Shown: one piece after another, positions 1-8,706 of the stretch
Layout: each line of letters opens with the position of its first letter
Position numbering within the stretch: position 1 is the stretch's first letter
Assembly (NCBI GenBank): GCA_964467985.1
Contig: CAYXTP010000001.1
Location: 248,001-312,000 of the forward strand
Origin: GCA-2720975 sp964467985
GTDB taxonomy: Bacteria > Planctomycetota > UBA1135 > GCA-002686595
Reading direction: 5' to 3'
DNA: 64,000 bases
Notes under the pieces: model-generated
Databases searched by the model: none
What the model was told of the DNA's origin: nothing
What the model saw: only the letters and a program-made list of their open reading frames with translations
Position numbers and translations under genes: made by a program

Positions 1-1337
1 CTGTTGCGCGCACTCACCGTGAACTCCACACCCTCACCGGCCTCAAAAGAACCGTTGGCGTTGCCTATATCGGCAAGGATTTGGCTCTGCGCCCGCACCC
101 AGGCACCGGCTGCCAAAGCGGTGCGCTGCATGGCCAGGAGATTGTCCATCGCAAGGGGAATGATGCGGCTCTTCGGAGGCCAGAAACCGTCGTTGGAACT
201 GCCGATTTCCGGCGTCCAGGCGTACGTCCCCATGTTGCCGTGGTCGTTATCGAACGTGACTCCGTTGGCCTCATAGAGAATGATCGACGCGGGCCCGTGC
301 GTGTAACCGTTGACCTCGGTGGCCAGGGTTCCGATCTCCTGGTACTCGTTCCAATTGGCGGGATAGAGCGTGTCGTAGCCCCAGGGCGCGAGCCACAGAT
401 TGGAGTAGGTGTGTACAGAGAGGGCCGTCGTGAACTGGCGTCCGCTGATGAAATTCACCATGGCCGCCACTTCGGGTTCACTCATGGGGGCCGTGCCGCG
501 ATAAACCTCCGATGAGGGGTTGCCGCTCGAACCCGAGTTGTCGTAACCCCACTTGTAGGGGTAGTTGCGATTGAGGTCGACGCCCATGGTGCCGCCTCCG
601 TTGTTGCGCCGATTCTTGCGCCACATGCCGCCGCCACCGGGATTGGTCTGGCGGTTGTACTCGTAGCCGTCCGGGTTGACGCACGGCACGAAGTAGATCT
701 CGCGTTCGTTCACCAGGAAGTCGGCCAGGGGATCATTGCCGTACTCCTCAAGCAAGAACAGCATGAACCACAGGGTGCACTGCATGCCCTCGGGCTCGCG
801 AGCGTGATGCAGGGCGTCGATGCGCATCTCCGGCTCGGCCTCGTCGCTCCCGGGGTTGTCGGAGATCTTGAGCATGTTCAGGGCGCGGCCCTGGATGCTC
901 GTGCCGATGCTCTGGCGGGTCGTGATCAGATTGGGATAAGCGGCGCTCATCTGGTCGAGCACCGATTCCAACTCGGCCAAGGTGTAGTAGCCGCCCATGC
1001 TCCCCTGACCGAACGGCGGGTTGAGCCAGGTTCCGTAGGGGCCTCCAGGCCCGTTCGTGCCCTGCTCAAGACGCTGCGCGTAGTAGCCCGCAATGTCCTC
1101 GATGCGCACGGAGTAGCTGAGGCCCGAGTCCTCCAAGACCTGCAACTCCGCCGGGGTGACCACGACTTCGGCCCGGCCACCCACGAGGTCGACGCGGGCC
1201 AGGTCCAGGTCGAGCCGTCGCAAGAGCAGCATCTCACGCGGACTGACTTCCACGTCGACCATGTGTTGCACGGTCCGGGGACTGTCTTGGATGGGAGTGA
1301 GGGTTGCGAGCGATGCGATCAGTGTGAGCGGGATCAT
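1..1337 (-). CDS. Exported M14 zinc carboxypeptidase, 3' end cut by window edge
   Basis: Zinc metallocarboxypeptidase of family M14, which removes C-terminal residues from peptides. The minus-strand frame is open from an ATG at 1337 to the window edge (445 codons), so the C-terminus is missing. Zn ligands are visible as HxxE (His178, Glu181, in HHARE) and His309 (SVHTYS). Glu377 (TPEIGSS) fits the catalytic base, and VDLNRNY is the usual substrate-pocket motif. The N-terminus is a short hydrophobic leader, so secretion is likely. A propeptide-like stretch (about 20-110) precedes the catalytic domain (about 115-400). From about residue 425 a beta-rich segment begins, as in bacterial M14 enzymes with extra C-terminal beta domains. 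It is divergent from clpS. Family assignment is firm; the exact specificity cannot be read. Confidence 0.9.
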   Translation of the reverse strand, partial: MIPLTLIASLATLTPIQDSPRTVQHMVDVEVSPREMLLLRRLDLDLARVDLVGGRAEVVVTPAELQVLEDSGLSYSVRIEDIAGYYAQRLEQGTNGPGGPYGTWLNPPFGQGSMGGYYTLAELESVLDQMSAAYPNLITTRQSIGTSIQGRALNMLKISDNPGSDEAEPEMRIDALHHAREPEGMQCTLWFMLFLLEEYGNDPLADFLVNEREIYFVPCVNPDGYEYNRQTNPGGGGMWRKNRRNNGGGTMGVDLNRNYPYKWGYDNSGSSGNPSSEVYRGTAPMSEPEVAAMVNFISGRQFTTALSVHTYSNLWLAPWGYDTLYPANWNEYQEIGTLATEVNGYTHGPASIILYEANGVTFDNDHGNMGTYAWTPEIGSSNDGFWPPKSRIIPLAMDNLLAMQRTALAAGAWVRAQSQILADIGNANGSFEAGEGVEFTVSARN

Positions 1338-1459
1338 AATGAGCAGGGGTGGGGTGCTGGATCTTGCGGTACCAGTGTCCAGCACGAGTTCGAATCCCGC
1401 AACGCACGGGGCGGGAGGTGCAATCCCGTGCCCTGGGCTATACTCGTTCCCGAGATCCC

Positions 1460-1777
1460 ATGACCGGCTCCAGCACTCAATCGAGACCCCAGCACGCCCA
1501 GGCCCTTGCGACCAAGCGCCAGACCGCACCCTTGTCCAAGGTGATCTGCCACGACGATCCGAGCACGACGATGGACTTTGTCGTGAGCGTCTTGCGCGGG
1601 GTCTTCCGCCTGCCCCAGGCGCGAGCTGTGGAACGCATGTTGCACGTGCATCACTCGGGAGCTGCCCTGATCGGTTGCTATCCCAAGTCCCTGGCCAAAC
1701 GCCGGGCAGAACGGGCCATGGCTCTCGCCCGGGCCAACGGCTTCCCCCTGACCTTCACCGTCGAACACGGCGATTGA
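1460..1777 (+). CDS. clpS: ClpS, ATP-dependent Clp protease adaptor
   Basis: ClpS (105 aa) hands N-degron substrates to the Clp unfoldase in the cytoplasm. The unstructured N-terminal tail (1-26) is followed by the ClpS core: KVICHDD (27-33), TTMDFV (36-41), and LHVHHSG (61-67) with the conserved His of the substrate pocket. The core ends in a PLTFTVE strand. ClpS proteins normally carry N-D-D or N-D-P in the pocket; here it reads D-D-P with His before it. The acidic side is kept but the Asn is not obvious. ATG at 1460 was chosen over an upstream in-frame start at 1349 because it gives the normal length. No clpA or clpP is in the window. hutU starts 13 nt downstream, so the two may be co-transcribed. 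Confidence 0.85.
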   Translation: MTGSSTQSRPQHAQALATKRQTAPLSKVICHDDPSTTMDFVVSVLRGVFRLPQARAVERMLHVHHSGAALIGCYPKSLAKRRAERAMALARANGFPLTFTVEHGD

Positions 1778-1790
1778 CTCACCGCACCCC

Positions 1791-3497
1791 ATGTCGAGTA
1801 TCGAAACCCCTCCCGTGACCTCCGAGCCCACTGCCGCCCCAGAGATTCCGACCGGTCCCCAGAGGGCGCCCCGTGGACCGCAGCGCACGGCCAAGACCTG
1901 GGCGGCCGAAGCGGCCAAGCGCATGCTGATGAACAACCTCGACCCCGAGGTGGCCGAGTTGCCCGAAGAACTCGTGGTCTACGGGGGCACCGGCAAGGCG
2001 GCGCGCAATTGGGAGTGCTTCAGTTCCATCATCGCCACCCTCGACCGCTTGGAGGCTGACGAGACTCTTCTCGTTCAATCGGGCAAGCCCGTTGGCGTCT
2101 TCCGCACCACGAACGCCTCGCCGCGCGTCTTGATTGCCAACTCCAACTTGGTGGGGAACTGGGCGAACTGGGACCACTTCCGCCAGCTCGAGGAGGCCGG
2201 CAAGATGATGTATGGCCAGATGACCGCGGGGTCTTGGATCTACATCGGAACCCAGGGCATTCTGCAGGGCACCTACGAGACCTTCGCAGCGTCCGCCAAG
2301 GCTCACTTCGGCGGCACGCTCAAGAATCGCCTGGTGGTGACCGCAGGTCTGGGTGGCATGGGCGGTGCTCAACCTCTGGCCGCCACCATGAATGGCGCTG
2401 CATGTCTGGTCGCCGACGTGGACGAGGCGCGCATCGATTTCCGACTGCGAACCCGCTACGTCGACGAGAAGATGACCGATGTGGATGGCGCGATCGACCG
2501 TGCTTTGGAGTGCAAGGCCAATGGAGACGGACGATCCATAGGAGTCCACTGCAACGCAACAGACCTTCTTGGCCGCCTGATTGAGCGCGGGGTGACTCCT
2601 GATGTGCTCACCGACCAGACGAGCGCTCACGATCCACTTGAGGGTTACGTGCCCAACGGAATGGACTTGGCCCAGGCCGAGGCCCTGAGGGCGTCGGATC
2701 CCAAGCGATATCAGGAAGAGTCCTTCCGCACCATGAAGGAGCACTGCTTGCAAATGATCGAGTTGCAGGAACGGGGCGCAGACACCTTTGACTACGGCAA
2801 CAACTTGAGAGGCCACGCGCAGGAGGCCGGACTCGAGAACGCCTTCGACTTCGAGGGCTTCGTGCCCAAGTACATCCGACCCCTGTTCTGCGAGGGCAAA
2901 GGGCCGTTCCGCTGGGTGGCCCTCTCCGGAGACCCCGCTGATATCGCCGTGACAGACCAGATCATCCTCGACCTATTCCCGGAGGACGCAGCGTTGGCGC
3001 GCTGGATTCGCCTGGCTGGTGAACGGGTCGCATTCCAAGGCTTGCCCTCCCGTATTTGTTGGCTGGGCTACGGGGAGCGCGCTCGGGCGGGCCAAGCCTT
3101 CAACGAGGCGGTCGCCAGCGGACGGATTTCAGCACCCGTGGTTATCGGGCGAGATCACCTGGATTGTGGATCCGTGGCCTCGCCGAATCGCGAAACCGAA
3201 GGAATGCGCGATGGGACCGACGCCGTGGCAGATTGGCCCTTGCTCAACTGCATGCTGAATGTGGCGAGTGGTGCCTCCTGGGTCTCCTTCCACCACGGTG
3301 GCGGAGTGGGCATGGGCTACAGCTTGCACTCGGGGCAGGTCACCGTGGCCGACGGCAGCATCGAGGCGGGTCAGGCCTTGGAGCGTGTGCTCACCAACGA
3401 TCCAGGAACGGGTGTCATGCGTCACGCGGACGCCGGTTACGACGAGGCGGTGGATTGCGCTCGGGAACTTGGCGTCGATCTGCCCATGGTCGACTGA
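1791..3497 (+). CDS. hutU: Urocanate hydratase (urocanase)
   Basis: Urocanase converts urocanate to 4-imidazolone-5-propionate, the second step of histidine degradation, using tightly bound NAD+ as an electrophile. The protein is 568 aa; the family is about 555, and the extra length is a Pro-rich N-terminal tail of about 35 residues. The NAD+ loop is GLGGMGGAQP (186-195). The urocanase signature FQGLPSRICW (415-424) contains the active-site Cys423, and GRDHLDCGSVASPNRETE follows (453-470). All key regions are intact. hutH, hutI and hutG are not nearby, so the rest of the pathway must be elsewhere or absent. clpS lies just upstream on the same strand; pyrE converges 23 nt downstream. Confidence 0.96.
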   Translation: MSSIETPPVTSEPTAAPEIPTGPQRAPRGPQRTAKTWAAEAAKRMLMNNLDPEVAELPEELVVYGGTGKAARNWECFSSIIATLDRLEADETLLVQSGKPVGVFRTTNASPRVLIANSNLVGNWANWDHFRQLEEAGKMMYGQMTAGSWIYIGTQGILQGTYETFAASAKAHFGGTLKNRLVVTAGLGGMGGAQPLAATMNGAACLVADVDEARIDFRLRTRYVDEKMTDVDGAIDRALECKANGDGRSIGVHCNATDLLGRLIERGVTPDVLTDQTSAHDPLEGYVPNGMDLAQAEALRASDPKRYQEESFRTMKEHCLQMIELQERGADTFDYGNNLRGHAQEAGLENAFDFEGFVPKYIRPLFCEGKGPFRWVALSGDPADIAVTDQIILDLFPEDAALARWIRLAGERVAFQGLPSRICWLGYGERARAGQAFNEAVASGRISAPVVIGRDHLDCGSVASPNRETEGMRDGTDAVADWPLLNCMLNVASGASWVSFHHGGGVGMGYSLHSGQVTVADGSIEAGQALERVLTNDPGTGVMRHADAGYDEAVDCARELGVDLPMVD

Positions 3498-3520
3498 CGG
3501 GACGCTTCTGACTCGGGAGG

Positions 3521-4195
3521 TTAGGCGCCGTACTTGGTCCTGTAGGCGTCGATGCGATCCAGGACTTCCGCTGTCAGGATCAGGTTCCCATCCACCTCGC
3601 GCCCAGTCAGATGCTCGACGATTTCGTCCAGAGTGACGATCGAAATGGTTGGCATGCCAAACTCAGCGCCCACCTCGGCGAGGGCCGAACCCCCACCGGG
3701 TCCGCGTTCCTGGCGGTCCACTGAGACGATGAGCCCCGCCAACTCCACCTGTGCTTGGGCACGTAGAACGGGAACGGTTTCGCGGATCGATGTTCCTGCA
3801 GTGGTTACATCTTCGACGATGAGCACCCGCTCGCCGTCCTGTGGCAGGTGACCCACGAGGCTTCCGCCCTCACCATGGTCTTTGGCCTCTTTGCGGTTGA
3901 AGCAAAATGCGAGGTCCCGGTCGTGCTCACCACGCAGGGCGATCGCCGTGGTCACCACCAGAGGAATGCCTTTGTAGGCCGGGCCGAAGAGCACGTCGAG
4001 CGTGCCGGCCGGCATGCTGGCACTGATGGCTGCGGCGTAGAACTTCCCGAGCTCAGCAACCTGGGAGCCGGTGCGGTAACGGCCCGTATTCACGAAGTAG
4101 GGCGTCTTGCGGCCGCTCTTGGTGACGAAGTCGCCGAAGGTTAGCACCTCGGCTCGCACCATGAACTCGATGAACTCGCGCTTGTAGGCTTCCAT
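3521..4195 (-). CDS. pyrE: Orotate phosphoribosyltransferase
   Basis: Transfers phosphoribose from PRPP to orotate to make OMP in pyrimidine synthesis. The protein is 224 aa, the usual size. The PRPP-binding motif VLIVEDVTTAGTS lies at 124-136 with the paired acidic residues E128 and D129. The mobile catalytic loop RKEAKDHGEGG is at 101-111. The N-terminal hood contains the SGRKTPYF orotate-binding signature (27-34). ATG at 4195 begins right at the conserved N-terminus. It is convergent with hutU and has no pyrimidine gene next to it, so it is probably its own transcription unit. Confidence 0.95.
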   Translation of the reverse strand: MEAYKREFIEFMVRAEVLTFGDFVTKSGRKTPYFVNTGRYRTGSQVAELGKFYAAAISASMPAGTLDVLFGPAYKGIPLVVTTAIALRGEHDRDLAFCFNRKEAKDHGEGGSLVGHLPQDGERVLIVEDVTTAGTSIRETVPVLRAQAQVELAGLIVSVDRQERGPGGGSALAEVGAEFGMPTISIVTLDEIVEHLTGREVDGNLILTAEVLDRIDAYRTKYGA

Positions 4196-4311
4196 GGGGC
4201 GCGGATTCTACACCGGCAGGGCCCGCTTGGCTTCCCAAGCAGCTGGGCTCGAGTGCATGGGACACCTCGCGCAGGGCCGCTGTGACCCGCGCTACTCAAA
4301 TGCACAAGAAG

Positions 4312-4343
4312 AGACGGCCGCCCGGTGGTCCGGGCGGCCGTCT
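4312..4343. terminator. Strong intrinsic-type hairpin, 14-bp perfect stem
   Basis: A perfect 14-bp inverted repeat (4312-4325 and 4330-4343) has a 4-nt TGGT loop and a G/C-rich stem. It lies about 65 nt past the stop of the minus-strand gene at 4409-6006. On that strand it is followed by a moderately T-rich run (TCTTCTTG). It most likely terminates that gene and insulates pyrE from it. There is no long U-tract, so it could also act as an RNA-stabilising 3' hairpin. Confidence 0.75.
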
Positions 4344-4408
4344 TCTCGCGCGGGCTGATTGCCCAAGCGAGCTACCGGAGGCGAGTCTCCCCGGCCCACT
4401 CTCGATGA

Positions 4409-6006
4409 CTACCGAATGGCAGCGGAAGTCGGAGCGTCGGCAGTATCAATCACAGGCATGGGCACGTAGGCGCCGGCGCTCATTTCTCTGCTCGTCGCAG
4501 TTCCGACCAGAGCGGCCGGAATCAGGAGCATCAGGGGTGAGGAACTCACGAGACCCACGGTCGATGTCAGGTTGACCAGCACAGAGCTGTCTGCGCGTTG
4601 CTCACTCACGTAGTCGTCTCCATCCACGTAGGTGGCCCAAACCGAGGCCTTGGCCCCGCGTGCGAGCTCAGGATAGGTCGGCATGATCATGCCTGCGTCG
4701 CGGTCCGGGTTGAACCGTGAACGGGTTCCGTTCACGAGGCCCGAGCAAATCAGGCTTGTGAGTCCATAACCATGACGAAGCAATCGCGGGGAGTCCGCGA
4801 AGCTGATGGATTCGCAGGCCGTGATGGCTCGCGGGAGGTTCTCTTGGAAACGGGCGTTATCGCTGAGACCGCCTTCGCGCTGGGCCGATTCAACGGCACC
4901 CACGGTGGCGCCGGGAGTCATGCCAAAGAAAAGGTGGTTGCCAGAAATGCTCAAGGTGGGCTCGGCCGGGACGGGCAGACCGGGGAAGGCGAGGGAGATG
5001 TACTCGTTTCCACGGTGCTCCCAGGTACGCGTGCGGACATAACCTTGGGCAGCGGAAGCGCCCATTCCGTTGATGATGTCTTCCAAGCGCTCGATCAGAC
5101 TCAGCATCCCTTCAGGGTTGGACAATTCCACGAAGCCGACCAGGGACAAGAGGCCTCCACCGCCCGTCGCATCGGACGTGTAGAAACCGACCGTGTCGCC
5201 AAGGTTGTCAAAGAGGTCTGTCTTCACGTTGAAGCCGGTCATGGCGGCAAGCATTCCAACGGGGTCGTCCATTCCCTGTTGGGCCAGTTGAGGCTCGACC
5301 ANNNNNNNNNNNNNNNNNNNNNNNNNNNNNNNNNNNNNNNNNNNNNNNNNNNNNNNNNNNNNNNNNNNNNNNNNNNNNNNNNNNNNNNNNNNNNNNNNNN
5401 NAGCCATTTCTCGGCAACACCCATGAATCCGCCCAGGTCGAGCATCATCAGGAAACTGGGGTCAACGCCTTCGGGCAGACCACTTGCACTCAGATCCACA
5501 CCGTGATCGATCGTCTTTCCAGCGGAAAGGACGACGCTCGATCCCTTGGCGCCGAATACGACTTCCACGGGGACCGGGGCGTTCAGGCGGGACAGGCCGT
5601 CCTCGCCAGCGTCGCCAAAGGGAACACCGGCCATCTGCCCGAGTTGCATTAGCGTCATGGCCAGGTGTTGCGCCGCAGCCTCATCACCTTCCATCACGTC
5701 CAATTGGCCGTAGATCGGGAAGGGCATGTTCGGATCGTCGGTTGTTCCGATGCGCAGGCTTTTTTCGCCGGTCAACAGGCCCGTTGCCAGCGAGATCATC
5801 TCTGGCGGAACCGGCATGCCGCCGGGGATCTCACCCGGAAGCTCGGCCAGTCGGGCGTTGATCATCTGCAGGGCGTTGAGCAGACCGGCGTCCTTTTCGT
5901 GGGCGAAGAAGGTCTCGGCGTCGGCGATGTAGAGGGTGAAAAGTTCTTTGTCCTCGGCGGGGGCCACAGGCAGGGCACCGAGAAGGAGAGAGCAGAGGAT
6001 GGGCAT
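4409..6006 (-). CDS. Exported protein of unknown function, interrupted by assembly gap
   Basis: One gene split by 100 N. The 5' part (from ATG at 6006) starts with a signal peptide: a hydrophobic core around residues 2-15, then APAEDKEL. It runs about 200 residues to FMGVAEKW at the gap. The 3' part, in another frame, resumes at VEPQLAQQGM and ends at 4409 after about 300 residues. It includes a hydrophobic stretch near the C-terminus (LMLLIPAALVG). Both halves share the same style: alpha/beta, rich in Gly and Leu, few Cys. Together they resemble the large exported proteins of unknown function that planctomycete-like genomes carry. I recognise no catalytic motif. The frame change is explained by an arbitrary gap length rather than by a real frameshift. 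Confidence 0.7.
5302..5401. other. Assembly gap (exactly 100 N)
   Basis: A run of 100 N, a conventional scaffold-gap size, lies inside the minus-strand gene 4409-6006. Codon phase before the gap differs from the phase after it by one base. If the gene is intact, the true gap length must leave remainder 2 when divided by 3. Confidence 0.98.
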
Positions 6007-6334
6007 AAGATGGGCTCGGCTGAGGACCCGGCAAGGGGCCCAACTAGGGACTCAGTTAGGGGAGGCGATCGGCCACCGGGCAGGGAAGAATCCCGTGCAG
6101 GGGCTCAATTGGAGGCTAGGGGGAATTCCGGCAGAGGCCAGAATGGGGACAGACACGGGTGTGGGTACGGGGCAGGCCCAAAGTCATTCTTGCAGAGTGC
6201 TTCAAAACCCTAATGGGAGAGCAGAAAATGGGGTTCGGCGGCGGCACACGCGCCGGAATCGGGCGCGAATTGTAGCTTGGCCCAGCCAGAATACACGCCC
6301 CCCGGCCCCTCCTCTTACCGGGTACCTTGTTTAT
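6007..6334. other. 328-nt divergent intergenic region
   Basis: This region lies between the starts of the exported protein (minus) and the SGNH hydrolase (plus), so it should contain both promoters. I see no convincing sigma-70 pair, operator palindrome or conserved RNA. A GAATAC-like -10 around 6289 has no well-spaced -35. Open frames crossing it lack any family signature. Confidence 0.5.
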
Positions 6335-7735
6335 ATGGTCTCGTCCTCACTGGCTCCCCGTCTGGGGCTTGCCCTCGTCTCGACTCTCGTTGCCCTAGGG
6401 GGCGCTTGGTACGTGCTCGGGATCGAAGGGGAGCAGGAGTCGAGCATTGAATTTGTCGACGACGCGGAGGCCGCCCGGGCTGCATTGATCGAGCGCATGG
6501 AGGGTGCTCAGGATGGCAATGAGGACGCGCCGGACGCGACTGCGGGGCCCGGTGCGAACGAGCACAGCGCGCAGGCCAGCGAGGCAGGCGAGGGGGATGT
6601 CGCGTCTGTGGCCGACCCGGACGAACCCGGGGACGGGAGCGGAGATGGTGTCGAGACTCCCGTGGATCCAGAACTCGCCCCGGACCAAGAGGTGACGACT
6701 CCGGTCGTAGTGGAGAGTCCCGCCGAGTTGGGCTTGGAATTCGCCCGCCGGTTGCGCGAAGACCTGACTGACGAAGATCGGGCCATCCTGTTCCCGCAAC
6801 TGGAGCGAGGATCCAATCGGCCAGTCCCCGGCGTGCACTTTGGTTTGCTACCCAACAAGCGCTGGAAGCGGAGATTCGCCGAGCACCCCGACGGAGGATT
6901 CAAGCGGCACACCAACTCCCTGGGGATGCGAGAGGACACGAACCCGAGTGAGGGTACGGAGGGCTTCTGCGTATTGGTCATGGGAGACTCGCACACCGAG
7001 GGTGTATGCGCAAATTCGGAGTCCCTGGCCAACCAGTTCGAGGCTGGGCTCCGAGCGGATCGGCCTACAGAGCAGGTGGACGTATGGAACGTGGCCGTCG
7101 GCGGCTACAGCCCAACGAATTACCTGGGAACGCTAGACGCCTACGGTCATCTGCAGCCTGACGCTGTGGTCCTCGTCTTCTATGGGGGCAACGACTTCCG
7201 TGAGTCCCTCTATCCCTGGCGCTACCTGTATCGAAGGCCACCGGGAATACACAGCAAGGTCGACATCACGCCACTCTTGGAAGGGCCAAAACAGGGTGTC
7301 GCCATGCTGGGGCAAGAGATCAACCAGGCTCTGGCTTTCGCCGCCGACCCTGCGGCTGGCCAGGACGCGCTGCGCCTGGCTCTTGCGTGCGGAATCGAAC
7401 TGGATAGGCAGTGCCGCGAACGCGGAGCACGGTTTCTGTTCGTCTACCTACCGCCGCCCTCGATCGGTCAGGCCGATCGATATCGTGAGCGCGTACGGGC
7501 GGGCCTGGCCACCTTGGGGGGGGATCCCGACGCGCTCGAGTTCTGCGACGGCCTCGCCGACGAAACGCTCCAGGGTCTTGAGCAAGCCGGTGTGGCGACC
7601 TTGGATCTGCGCCCATCATTCGCCAGCGCCGATGAGCCTCTGTACTGGAACGCGGACCTGCACTTGAACTTGGACGGACACGCCCTCGTCGGGCAGTTGG
7701 TCCACAAGAGGTTCAACGCCCTGCCCGAGCGTTGA
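6335..7735 (+). CDS. Membrane-anchored SGNH/GDSL hydrolase
   Basis: SGNH-fold esterase, 466 aa. Block I is GDSH (217-220, nucleophile Ser219), block II GGYSP (around 256), block III GGND (284-287), and block V DLHLNLDGH (441-449) supplies the Asp/His pair. The N-terminus has a TM anchor or signal (8-30). A strongly acidic, low-complexity linker (about 31-130) then holds the catalytic domain away from the membrane. Relatives include carbohydrate O-acetyl esterases and transferases of the AlgX/AlgJ type, but no substrate can be read. ATG at 6335 was chosen because it starts the hydrophobic segment; a longer frame upstream is low-complexity and non-coding in character. It converges with the kinase gene at 7743; a 7-bp inverted repeat (7730-7736 / 7753-7759) spans the junction. 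Confidence 0.82.
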   Translation: MVSSSLAPRLGLALVSTLVALGGAWYVLGIEGEQESSIEFVDDAEAARAALIERMEGAQDGNEDAPDATAGPGANEHSAQASEAGEGDVASVADPDEPGDGSGDGVETPVDPELAPDQEVTTPVVVESPAELGLEFARRLREDLTDEDRAILFPQLERGSNRPVPGVHFGLLPNKRWKRRFAEHPDGGFKRHTNSLGMREDTNPSEGTEGFCVLVMGDSHTEGVCANSESLANQFEAGLRADRPTEQVDVWNVAVGGYSPTNYLGTLDAYGHLQPDAVVLVFYGGNDFRESLYPWRYLYRRPPGIHSKVDITPLLEGPKQGVAMLGQEINQALAFAADPAAGQDALRLALACGIELDRQCRERGARFLFVYLPPPSIGQADRYRERVRAGLATLGGDPDALEFCDGLADETLQGLEQAGVATLDLRPSFASADEPLYWNADLHLNLDGHALVGQLVHKRFNALPER

Positions 7736-7742
7736 CCGCCGT

Positions 7743-8705
7743 TCAGCTGAGAGTCAACGGTCGGCGAACTTCGCTCCAGGCTCTGGGTAGGTCCCGGCCG
7801 CGCAATCGCTGGGGTTGCCGGGCTAGCCGACGTCTCAGGTTTTCGTATTGGCGGCCGACCTGGGTCAACAAGTCAGGCGCAACCGGGCGCCCTTGGCTGC
7901 AACATGCCGTGCGGTAGGAGTCCAGGAACTCCTGACGGTTCTGGGTGCTCAACAGATCGTGGCTCTCCAGCAGGAAGCCCGCGATATCGTAGGCAGGCTT
8001 GCGGAAGTGCACGCAGTCACCACCAGCCCAGACATCCAGGAAGAGGATGCGACGCGGCCAGTCAGCGGGTCCCACAAGGATGTTGCGTGGGAAGAGGTCG
8101 TGGTGCACAAATGACAGCGCGTGCATTCTTCCGACCTCCATCGCGAGTTCATCAAGTAGCTTGCGCCGAGAGCTCGGAGATTCGCACTGCAAGGCCTCGG
8201 CCAAGGTCTGGCTGCCGAGCACCTGGCGCGTGATAAGGAACTGGAAGGTCGGCAGCCCGTGGCGTCGGACGACACCTCCGATCAGTGGCAGCGGCACTTG
8301 GAAATGCCGATTGTGCAGCCAGCACAGGTTGAAATACTCCTGCACACAAGGGGCTCGGCCCATCCTCAGCAAGGATCGCACTGCATGCCGCCAGCGAGAC
8401 TTGCCTTTCAGCCAGCCTGCCTTGCCGTAACAAGATGCGCCCGCGAAGGTCAGGAATTCTGCGACTGGTTCAGGCCGTCGGACCCACTCTTGAACTCTAT
8501 CGTGAGCTTCATCCAGTGTGCCCGACACCCAACCGTGAATCTGGGTGCGCCCAATAGCACTCGAATAGACCTTGGCCGCGATGTCCACATTGCCCGCGTG
8601 TAGGCGACTGGCTGCCTCCAGCTGAGTTGGATCGTAGGCCGGGCGCGTGGCCTGCCCATCCTGACCGGAGGTCCGGGGGCGCGGGATCGGGAAGGGTCGC
8701 GGCAT
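7743..8705 (-). CDS. Lipopolysaccharide (Kdo/WaaP)-type kinase
   Basis: Kinase-fold protein of about 320 aa. The catalytic loop reads HHDLFPRNIL (201-210) with Asp203 and Asn208. The metal-binding Asp is Asp224 in LDVWAGG, which replaces DFG. This arrangement is typical of WaaP/Kdo kinases, which phosphorylate LPS core sugars at the inner membrane. A TTG at 8741 would add 12 residues, but ATG at 8705 is preferred. It follows a GGAGG site at 5-nt spacing and starts 1 nt after the methyltransferase stop. The gene is the second of a tightly coupled minus-strand pair with the methyltransferase. The sugar acceptor is unknown. Confidence 0.75.
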   Translation of the reverse strand: MPRPFPIPRPRTSGQDGQATRPAYDPTQLEAASRLHAGNVDIAAKVYSSAIGRTQIHGWVSGTLDEAHDRVQEWVRRPEPVAEFLTFAGASCYGKAGWLKGKSRWRHAVRSLLRMGRAPCVQEYFNLCWLHNRHFQVPLPLIGGVVRRHGLPTFQFLITRQVLGSQTLAEALQCESPSSRRKLLDELAMEVGRMHALSFVHHDLFPRNILVGPADWPRRILFLDVWAGGDCVHFRKPAYDIAGFLLESHDLLSTQNRQEFLDSYRTACCSQGRPVAPDLLTQVGRQYENLRRRLARQPQRLRGRDLPRAWSEVRRPLTLS

Positions 8706-8706
8706 G

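Noticed and set aside
1779..2816. 345-residue open frame antisense to hutU
   Set aside because: It lies fully opposite a certain urocanase gene, has no family signature, and arises from GC-rich codon structure.
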